Source: Thermoproteota archaeon (GTDB taxonomy: Archaea > Thermoproteota > Thermoprotei_A > Sulfolobales > Desulfurococcaceae). Taken from it: a stretch of DNA of 9,219 nt. Position numbers and translations under genes: made by a program. The stretch spans positions 1 through 9,219 of the forward strand of contig JAADCY010000173.1 of NCBI GenBank assembly GCA_013154205.1, read 5' to 3'. Below, one piece after another: positions 1-4,903 of this stretch. The first letter of the stretch is position 1, and each line of letters begins with the position of its first letter. The notes beneath the pieces are model-generated. The model was not told the DNA's origin and ran no database searches. It saw only the letters and a program-made list of their open reading frames with translations.

Positions 1-652
1 TGAATAATCCATAGGAGATCATAAGTATAAGGCCCTGATCATCATGGGAAACAAGTCTTGACAGTACATATTTGGAAAACAAATAACTTGCGATACTGCC
101 TAGAGCTAGGAAAAACACCGTCTTAGCTATCATTAGAACTATGTCTCCCATATAACCACGGATAAAGTTAAGAGATATAACAATAATAATGTCCTCGACA
201 GCGGCAACCATTAATACTGTTTTAACGACACTGGTGGACGGAGAATGCTCTTCTAACAACTTATATGTAAATACCGTGCTGGAAAATGATGCTATTAACC
301 CGATTATAATTACGAGCCCTAACGGCATCCCTAATGGTACTAGGAAAGCTGTAACCAAAGCGTTTGCGATAGAAAACTCGATAAGTGAGATATAGAGCGG
401 GTGACGAATAATGTCTTTAATATTATCAATATGTACCTCAAACCCGATCTCAAAGAACAATAATATTATACTCACTTCTGAGAGGACTTCGAACATAGAG
501 ATTAGTTTTCCAGGGATTGGGAGAAGTAAGCCTATCATGAGACCTGCCAGTAGATAACCTATAGCACTCGAAAGCCTAGCTTTCTTGATCATCAAGGCAA
601 GCAGAAAGCCAAGGATAAATAATAGGGCGAGGACAGTGTGTGCTGGATCCAA
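1..652 (-). CDS. Kef/CPA2-type cation:proton antiporter, N-terminal half (partial at left edge)
   Basis: Integral membrane antiporter that exchanges Na+ or K+ for protons; 217 residues are visible and the frame stays open to the edge. I translated it by hand because it starts with TTG. The start at 652 follows GAGG (664-661) with 8 nt between; an in-frame TAA just upstream rules out a longer protein. Seen: hydrophobic helices throughout; a segment LSSAIGYLLAGLMIG (residues 27-41) like the 'P..lGylLaGillGP' helix of the family; LLFFEIGFEVHI (64-75) like the 'LLFliGLE' helix; SSTVFTYKLLEE (124-135) like the 'SSTavvlklLee' segment; and an acidic pair E153-D154 where CPA2 proteins carry their ion-binding ED/DD/QD pair. 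The start lies 4 bp after the mpgP stop, so both are probably on one transcript. The ion is not predictable here, and whether a C-terminal TrkA domain follows is outside the window. Confidence 0.85.
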   Translation of the reverse strand, partial: MDPAHTVLALLFILGFLLALMIKKARLSSAIGYLLAGLMIGLLLPIPGKLISMFEVLSEVSIILLFFEIGFEVHIDNIKDIIRHPLYISLIEFSIANALVTAFLVPLGMPLGLVIIIGLIASFSSTVFTYKLLEEHSPSTSVVKTVLMVAAVEDIIIVISLNFIRGYMGDIVLMIAKTVFFLALGSIASYLFSKYVLSRLVSHDDQGLILMISYGLF

Positions 653-656
653 AACA

Positions 657-1496
657 TCATCCTCTTATTATCAGGTCATAGTTCCCGGTAAGTCTTGCCA
701 AGGCGTTTCTCCAGGCAGTAGATCCTTTACTACTCATTATGACTAGATCGTTACGTCCGACGTGAGCAACTACATCAGTGTTTAAGCCCAGTAGCACACC
801 TGTATCAGCTACTTTTAGCATCGCCGCGTCGTTCATGGCATCTCCTACAGCGATTATATGAGCCTCTCTATATTCTCTGAACAAGTTCCTGAGGAACTGT
901 AGAGCCTTACCTTTATCGTGTTTTCCATTGATCTGGCTTATCCCTACTCCACTAATCTGTATATTGAGGCCTCTCTCCTTGATCTTTTCAACTACTTCAT
1001 TAATTACCGATTTATCACCTGTTTTAGGAATGAAGAGATAACTATATTCCCTCTTAAGTGCAAGGATTGATTCGTCTACCGGGAGCCCAGTTAATTTACT
1101 GAAGAGCTCAGGCGTTATCTCGTCCATCCATATTATATGGTCACGGTAATTATTGATAATATCATTGATCATCTTCTTGATCTCATTGATTGTCTTACCG
1201 AGTACGCAGACATAGTAATCGTCTTCTTCAAAGCATGTTTTATTATCAATAGATTTTTCCATAACCTTTTTCTTGGGAATATATATTGCTGCGCCATTCT
1301 CAACTATAAACACTATGTCTTGAAGCCCAAGCCTCTTTATATACAGTAATTGCTCGACCCTTGTCTTAGAAGAATTAAACACGATCTCTACTCCTTGAGT
1401 TTTAAGCCTCTCCACCAGAGGCAACACAGTCTTATAATCATATGTGCCCGGATCCAGTACACAACCATCAAGATCAGTCATTATAACAAGCCGCAT
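657..1496 (-). CDS. mpgP: Mannosyl-3-phosphoglycerate phosphatase (HAD superfamily)
   Basis: Cytoplasmic phosphatase that dephosphorylates mannosyl-3-phosphoglycerate to mannosylglycerate, a compatible solute of hyperthermophiles. Predicted 279 aa. HAD motifs are in order: motif I DLDGCVLD (nucleophile D8, acid/base D10), motif II in FNSSKTR (S42), the motif III lysine in GKHDKGKA (K195 or K197), and motif IV GDAMNDAAML (D219, D223). The cap-containing middle with NSSKTR and ENGAAIYIP (66-74) is typical of MpgP/YedP proteins. A start at 1511 would add five residues (MVWII); I prefer the ATG at 1496 because known MpgPs begin directly with a 'M-R-L-I-x-x-D-x-D' strand, and GGTG lies 9 nt upstream. 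It diverges from mpgS, its pathway partner, and its last codons carry the ribosome binding site of the antiporter gene. Confidence 0.93.
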   Translation of the reverse strand: MRLVIMTDLDGCVLDPGTYDYKTVLPLVERLKTQGVEIVFNSSKTRVEQLLYIKRLGLQDIVFIVENGAAIYIPKKKVMEKSIDNKTCFEEDDYYVCVLGKTINEIKKMINDIINNYRDHIIWMDEITPELFSKLTGLPVDESILALKREYSYLFIPKTGDKSVINEVVEKIKERGLNIQISGVGISQINGKHDKGKALQFLRNLFREYREAHIIAVGDAMNDAAMLKVADTGVLLGLNTDVVAHVGRNDLVIMSSKGSTAWRNALARLTGNYDLIIRG

Positions 1497-1584
1497 GATA
1501 ATCCACACCATAGAACACTGTTGGTTTACAACTCATGTTTTATTCCTCCTCGTACTAAATATAATGTCTGGAGGTGGAGCACTA
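1497..1584. promoter_or_regulatory. Divergent mpgP / mpgS promoter region
   Basis: An 88-bp spacer serving both compatible-solute genes. The clearest TATA-like element is CTAAATATAATG at 1555-1566, which reads CATTATATTTAG on the minus strand. Placed for mpgP it predicts a transcript start near 1534 and a leader of about 38 nt. For mpgS a weaker T-rich element (GTTTTATT, 1537-1544) would put the start near 1565, keeping the ribosome binding site at 1570-1576 in the leader. The assignment of boxes to directions is inference. Confidence 0.5.
1570..1576 (+). promoter_or_regulatory. Ribosome binding site of mpgS (GGAGGTG)
   Basis: GGAGGTG is a near-perfect match to the archaeal anti-Shine-Dalgarno sequence and sits 8 nt before the GTG at 1585. 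This decides the start of mpgS over the upstream ATG codons at 1444 and 1564. Confidence 0.85.
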
Positions 1585-2775
1585 GTGAGACTAGAGATGC
1601 CTAGGTACATGGAGCGATTCGGAGCTGTTAAATTCTTCGATATCCAGAGAGTCCTCGAGCTCACCGGGGGCAAATCCAGTGGTCCCTTAGGAGATGTTGC
1701 AGGAACAATAAATATCGGTAGAGCGGAGCTCGAGGAACTAGAATCAAACATGACCATTATAATCCCGGTCAAGGATGAAAACCCTAAAATTCTTGAAGGA
1801 GTGCTTAGCGGAGTACCGCATGAAGCATTTGTTATAATAGTTTCTAACAGTCGACGTGAACCCATTGATAGGTATAGGATAGAGCTCGACACTGTCTATC
1901 AGTTCTATAGATTGACGAGAAGACCTTTCCTAATGATACATCAGAAAGATCTTGCTTTCAGCGACGCCTTAGTAGAAGCCGGGTATCCCTACCTCCTCGA
2001 CGAAACAGGAAAGATCAGGGATGGCAAAGGAGAAGGAATGGTTCTAGGACTTCTACTTGCTAAGATTATTGGGAGAAAATATGTTGGCTTCATTGATTCC
2101 GACAACTACATTCCCGGTGCTGTCAATGAATACGTAGATATATATGCCGCAGGATTTTATATGGCGCAATCGCCATATACAATGATCAGGATAAAGTGGC
2201 CTTACAAGACAAAATTTGTCGGTAGAAGATTCTATTTCAGGAGAAGAGGCCGTGTCTCCGAGATAACAAATAGGTTCATGAACATGTTAATCGCTAGGTT
2301 GACAAAGTTTGAAACAGATATTATTAAGACCAGTAATGCCGGAGAACACGCCATGACTATGGAATTAGTGGATAAACTAGCATATGCAAGCGGTTTTAGC
2401 ATCGAGCCTTATGAAATAGTCTATATGCTGGAGGAATACACTGGGATAAAAAAGAATGTTGACAAGGACGTGTTCGAGAAAACAATCGAGATCTATCAGA
2501 TTGAGCCGCGTAACCCCCACATACATGAAGAAAGAGATGAGACACATATACCTGATATGATAAAAAAGAGCCTATCAACTATATATCATAGCGTCTTAGC
2601 CGATGAGAACCTTAAGAAGAGGATAATCGAAGAACTAGTGAGACGCGGTGCCCTTAAACCAGGTGAAGAGCCTCCTAAACCACGTGTTCTGCCGCCAATT
2701 AAAGATGTAGATATATCTAAGTTGTTCAAAACACTTCAAGAATCTAGTGATACTCTAATCATTAGGGAAGAGTAA
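1585..2775 (+). CDS. mpgS: Mannosyl-3-phosphoglycerate synthase (GT55)
   Basis: Cytoplasmic glycosyltransferase that transfers mannose from GDP-mannose to 3-phosphoglycerate, the first step of the two-step mannosylglycerate pathway. With the GTG start it has 396 aa, close to the roughly 394 aa of the Pyrococcus enzyme as I recall it, and its N-terminus (MRLEMPRYMERFGAV) aligns with that protein. Seen: nucleotide-sugar binding segment IIIPVKDE (58-65), GKGEGM (147-152), the metal-binding DSDN (D171, D173) inside DSDNYIPGAVNEY, NAGEHAMTMEL (251-261), SIEPYEIVYMLE (272-283) and the histidine-rich PHIHEERDETH (311-321). A longer in-frame reading from 1444 would overlap mpgP by 53 bp and add 47 residues that fit nothing in the family, so I reject it. 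mpgP diverges upstream; no manC or manB gene for GDP-mannose supply is next to it. Confidence 0.95.
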   Translation: MRLEMPRYMERFGAVKFFDIQRVLELTGGKSSGPLGDVAGTINIGRAELEELESNMTIIIPVKDENPKILEGVLSGVPHEAFVIIVSNSRREPIDRYRIELDTVYQFYRLTRRPFLMIHQKDLAFSDALVEAGYPYLLDETGKIRDGKGEGMVLGLLLAKIIGRKYVGFIDSDNYIPGAVNEYVDIYAAGFYMAQSPYTMIRIKWPYKTKFVGRRFYFRRRGRVSEITNRFMNMLIARLTKFETDIIKTSNAGEHAMTMELVDKLAYASGFSIEPYEIVYMLEEYTGIKKNVDKDVFEKTIEIYQIEPRNPHIHEERDETHIPDMIKKSLSTIYHSVLADENLKKRIIEELVRRGALKPGEEPPKPRVLPPIKDVDISKLFKTLQESSDTLIIREE

Positions 2776-2804
2776 GTTTTACTCATATATACAGCTCTAT
2801 ACAA

Positions 2805-2830
2805 ACCATATACTTGTAGATATATATGGT
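2805..2830. repeat. Perfect 8-bp inverted repeat with 10-nt loop
   Basis: ACCATATA (2805-2812) is the exact reverse complement of TATATGGT (2823-2830). It lies 30 bp after the mpgS stop. It could be a protein-binding site or a weak hairpin in the mpgS 3' end; being AT-rich it would be unstable as RNA structure at high temperature, so a DNA-binding role is more likely. Confidence 0.5.
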
Positions 2831-2871
2831 ATATCCTTCTATTTGTGTATTTACGTCTCATTTATATGCAC

Positions 2872-2944
2872 ATATATACCCACTAGATTCCCACCCATAA
2901 GCGTATTAACACATAAGTACAAAGCCGAAGGGTATATATACCCA
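2872..2944 (+). repeat. Two direct copies of ATATATACCCA
   Basis: The 11-mer ATATATACCCA occurs at 2872-2882 and again at 2934-2944, with starts 62 bp apart, close to six helical turns. The second copy overlaps the gdhA TATA box. The spacing would put both sites on the same DNA face, which suits a cooperative regulator, but the low complexity of the region means chance cannot be excluded. Confidence 0.45.
2930..2943 (+). promoter_or_regulatory. gdhA TATA box inside a perfect 14-bp palindrome
   Basis: GGGTATATATACCC is a perfect palindrome around an 8-bp TATATATA core. It is preceded by purine-rich CGAAG, which fits a BRE. With a transcript start about 26 bp downstream (near 2962) the gdhA leader would be about 30 nt and would include the ribosome binding site. 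A palindrome covering the TATA box is a natural place for a repressor such as an Lrp/AsnC protein; that role is inferred. Confidence 0.65.
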
Positions 2945-2980
2945 ACAATATAGTATATTCTTATTGTAGAGAAACATAGT

Positions 2981-2986
2981 GGTGAT
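2981..2986 (+). promoter_or_regulatory. Ribosome binding site of gdhA (GGTGAT)
   Basis: GGTGAT matches the archaeal anti-Shine-Dalgarno sequence and lies 5 nt before the ATG at 2992, supporting that start. Confidence 0.75.
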
Positions 2987-2991
2987 TCCGA

Positions 2992-4269
2992 ATGGAGATC
3001 TCACCTATCTTATATGAAAACGATCCTACTTATCAGATGGCTGTAAAACAGCTACGCGAAGCTGCCAAGCTTCTCGGCCTTCCTGACGAGATCGTAGAGG
3101 TGCTACGTCACCCCGAGAAACTCGTACAGGTCAAGATACCTGTTAGGAGAGACAATGGCAAGATCGAAGTCTATATTGGATGGAGAAGCCAGCACAACAG
3201 CGCTCTAGGCCCCTACAAGGGCGGTATCAGATACCGTGAAGATGTAACCCCTGGTGAAGTAGTAGCCCTATCAATGTGGATGACCTGGAAGAACAGCCTT
3301 GCAGGAATACCCTATGGTGGCGGTAAGGGAGGAATAAGAGTTAACCCGAAGGAGCTGAGCCAGAGAGAGCTAGAAGAGCTAAGCAGAAAGTACTTCGCAG
3401 CAATAGCTAAGGACGTCGGCCCAGACGTCGACATACCAGCACCAGACGTCTACACTAACCCACAGACGATGGCCTGGTTCTTCGACGAGTACAGCAAGAT
3501 CGTAGGCTACAACGCATGGGGCGTAGTGACAGCCAAGCCGGTAGAGCTAGGCGGTCTCCACGCGAGAATAGTATCAACAGGATACGGCACAGCACTAACA
3601 GCTAGAGAAGCCGCCAAGCGCTGGATCGGCGGAATCGAGGGCAAGACAGTTGCGATACAGGGCTTCGGAAACGTAGGACAGTACGCAGCCCTCTATCTGA
3701 AGCAGTGGGGCGCTAAAGTAGTAGCTGTTAGCGACAGGAGTGGCGCGATCTATGACCCCAATGGAATCGATGTCGAAGAAGCAATCAAGGTTAAGAACGA
3801 GACCAGAAAAGTCACCAACTACAAGAAAGGAAACGTAAAGATCATCAGCAACGAGGAACTACTAGAGCTAGACGTAGACATACTAATACCAGCAGCAACA
3901 GAGAACGTGATAACGATCAAGAACGCTGACAAGATAAAGGCAAAGGTAATAAGCGAAGGAGCAAACGGCCCAACAACACCTGAGGCTGAAGAGATACTGC
4001 ACAAGAAGGGAGTAATCATAGTACCCGACATCCTAGCGAACGCTGGCGGCGTAACAATGAGCTGGATTGAGTGGAGCCACAACCGCATGGGCTGCTGGCT
4101 AACAGACGAAGAAGCACTAGAGAGACTAGACAGGATAATGACTAGGAACTTCAACAGAGTATTCGATGAGTGGCAGAAGAAGTACAGCGAGCACCCAATG
4201 AGAGCAGCAGCTTACGCAATCGCAGTTGACCGCGTAGTAAGAGCAATGAAGCTCAGGGGCTGGATCTAA
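2992..4269 (+). CDS. gdhA: Glutamate dehydrogenase
   Basis: Cytoplasmic, normally hexameric enzyme for the reversible oxidative deamination of glutamate to 2-oxoglutarate and ammonia with NAD(P)+. Its 425 aa is the usual length for archaeal GDHs. Seen: substrate-binding GPYKGGIRY (73-81, K76) and K100; catalytic lysine K112 in PYGGGKGGI (107-115); DIPAPDVYT (147-155) with catalytic D152; Rossmann loop GFGNVG (224-229) with D248 at the end of the second strand in VSDRSGAIYDPNG; then EGANGPTT (322-329) and the C-terminal ILANAGGV (347-354). D248 also occurs in dual-specificity archaeal GDHs, so coenzyme choice is open. Codon use differs from its neighbours: by my reading about 18 of 20 Asn codons are AAC and 11 of 17 Tyr codons are TAC, whereas mpgS mostly uses TAT. 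This suggests very high expression. Its stop overlaps the stop of the convergent DUF504 gene. Confidence 0.97.
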   Translation: MEISPILYENDPTYQMAVKQLREAAKLLGLPDEIVEVLRHPEKLVQVKIPVRRDNGKIEVYIGWRSQHNSALGPYKGGIRYREDVTPGEVVALSMWMTWKNSLAGIPYGGGKGGIRVNPKELSQRELEELSRKYFAAIAKDVGPDVDIPAPDVYTNPQTMAWFFDEYSKIVGYNAWGVVTAKPVELGGLHARIVSTGYGTALTAREAAKRWIGGIEGKTVAIQGFGNVGQYAALYLKQWGAKVVAVSDRSGAIYDPNGIDVEEAIKVKNETRKVTNYKKGNVKIISNEELLELDVDILIPAATENVITIKNADKIKAKVISEGANGPTTPEAEEILHKKGVIIVPDILANAGGVTMSWIEWSHNRMGCWLTDEEALERLDRIMTRNFNRVFDEWQKKYSEHPMRAAAYAIAVDRVVRAMKLRGWI

Positions 4270-4535
4270 AGCTCCTGTTTTTTCTCCCCAATCCTCCTAC
4301 TAAATACTACTGTTCCATCCTTTCTCCTGATCTCAACGACCCTATGGAATGGGATCATTTCTTCACCTACATATAAGTAGCCGCGCCTGAGATCATCTAT
4401 GAATCTACCAGGAATAGGCCTAAGTATAACACCTTCTTCTGTACGGTGTTTAATAAAAACAATATACTCCTCTTTCTCACCAGAGAAAACAACCCTTTTA
4501 AGCCATTCTTCTATCTCTCCCCTCTTCCTGCCCAA
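4266..4535 (-). CDS. UPF0248 / DUF504 family protein (MJ1316-type domain)
   Basis: Small 89-aa basic protein covered by one DUF504 domain. Seen: EEYIVFIKHR (22-31) matching the family's 'yeivivHRG' strand, IPGRFIDDLRRGYLYVG (41-57), and the signature IPFHRVVEIRRKDG (61-74; H64, R65). Published comparative genomics predicts that MJ1316-type domains recognise RNA ends carrying cyclic phosphate groups in RNA repair; I infer nothing more specific here. The start is TTG at 4535: an in-frame TGA lies nine bases upstream (4544-4542), leaving only CTG as an alternative. A TATA-like GTATAAAG at 4565-4558 predicts a transcript beginning at or next to the TTG, so it may be leaderless. Its TAG shares bases with the TAA of gdhA. 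Confidence 0.82.
   Translation of the reverse strand: MGRKRGEIEEWLKRVVFSGEKEEYIVFIKHRTEEGVILRPIPGRFIDDLRRGYLYVGEEMIPFHRVVEIRRKDGTVVFSRRIGEKKQEL
4278..4283 (+). terminator. T-run terminator candidate for gdhA
   Basis: Six T residues begin 9 nt after the gdhA stop, inside the last codons of the convergent DUF504 gene. Archaeal terminators are often plain T-runs without a hairpin; there is no stem here. Confidence 0.45.
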
Positions 4536-4626
4536 CAGTGATCAACCATAAATTCATCTTTATACATAGTTTTTATTGCTTGTTAGGCCATAGTTATTAA
4601 AATAGCGTGTCAACGAGTGATGGACG
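4536..4626. promoter_or_regulatory. Divergent promoter region, DUF504 gene and small membrane protein
   Basis: A 91-bp spacer. On the plus strand TTATTAAAATAG (4594-4605) predicts a transcript start close to the ATG at 4627, with GAGTGATGG (4615-4623) as a possible but very close ribosome binding site. On the minus strand GTATAAAG (4565-4558) lies about 25 bp from the TTG at 4535. Both genes may be translated from leaderless or near-leaderless messages. Confidence 0.45.
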
Positions 4627-4893
4627 ATGGGATACAGCAGGCTTGCCGGTATTCTACTTATATGTCTTGCAGCGGTTTTCGCGATAATATATACATGGCT
4701 AGTATTCGGCGCTGGAGAAGCAGTATCTATCATTGTTATAAAGCTCACAGTATACTTCAGCATGCTGGCGCTATTCGGAGTGATAGGGTATATCGGCTAC
4801 GTGCTAGCCACGACACCGTCTCTACCGCCCGAAGAGATCGAGAGAATGATAAAAGAGCTTGAAAAAGAAGAGGAAATGGAGAAGCAAAAATAG
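4627..4893 (+). CDS. Small membrane protein with two helices and a charged C-terminal tail
   Basis: 88 aa; I do not recognise the family. Seen: a short N-terminus (MGYSR), a first hydrophobic segment at about residues 5-28, a second at about 33-62, then TTPSLPPEEIERM followed by a strongly charged, probably helical tail with alternating E/K (IKELEKEEEMEKQK, 75-88) that should face the cytoplasm. With both ends inside it would be a hairpin membrane protein. It has its own promoter and ends 10 bp from the end of the convergent prenyl synthase gene, so no operon partner suggests a function. The hydrophobic pattern and codon use look like a real gene; an overlapping plus-strand frame starting at 4617 has neither. 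Confidence 0.7.
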   Translation: MGYSRLAGILLICLAAVFAIIYTWLVFGAGEAVSIIVIKLTVYFSMLALFGVIGYIGYVLATTPSLPPEEIERMIKELEKEEEMEKQK

Positions 4894-4903
4894 TTCTCGA
4901 TTA

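Larger units (their letters stand above)
2776..2991 (+). promoter_or_regulatory. AT-rich intergenic region upstream of gdhA
   Basis: A 216-bp gap, the longest non-coding stretch in the window. It holds a short T-run after the mpgS stop (2777-2780), an 8-bp inverted repeat (2805-2830), two copies of ATATATACCCA (2872-2882 and 2934-2944) and the gdhA TATA box inside a palindrome (2930-2943). I found no tRNA, no C/D-box sRNA motifs and no convincing short ORF. Confidence 0.7.

Noticed and set aside
189..395. 68-aa plus-strand frame over the antiporter gene
   Set aside because: It is the antisense shadow of a minus-strand frame with clear Kef/CPA2 motifs and membrane helices; it has no ribosome binding site or family features.
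1533..1892. 119-aa minus-strand frame over the start of mpgS
   Set aside because: Serine/proline-rich antisense of a well-conserved glycosyltransferase; no support.
2812..2970. TTGTAGA occurring twice upstream of gdhA (2814-2820 and 2964-2970)
   Set aside because: Seven bases in an AT-rich spacer can recur by chance and neither copy sits at a meaningful place.
4617..4862. 81-aa plus-strand frame overlapping the small membrane protein
   Set aside because: Arg/Tyr/Ser-rich composition without structure, starting in the ribosome binding site of the 4627 gene; the 4627 frame has two clear hydrophobic helices.
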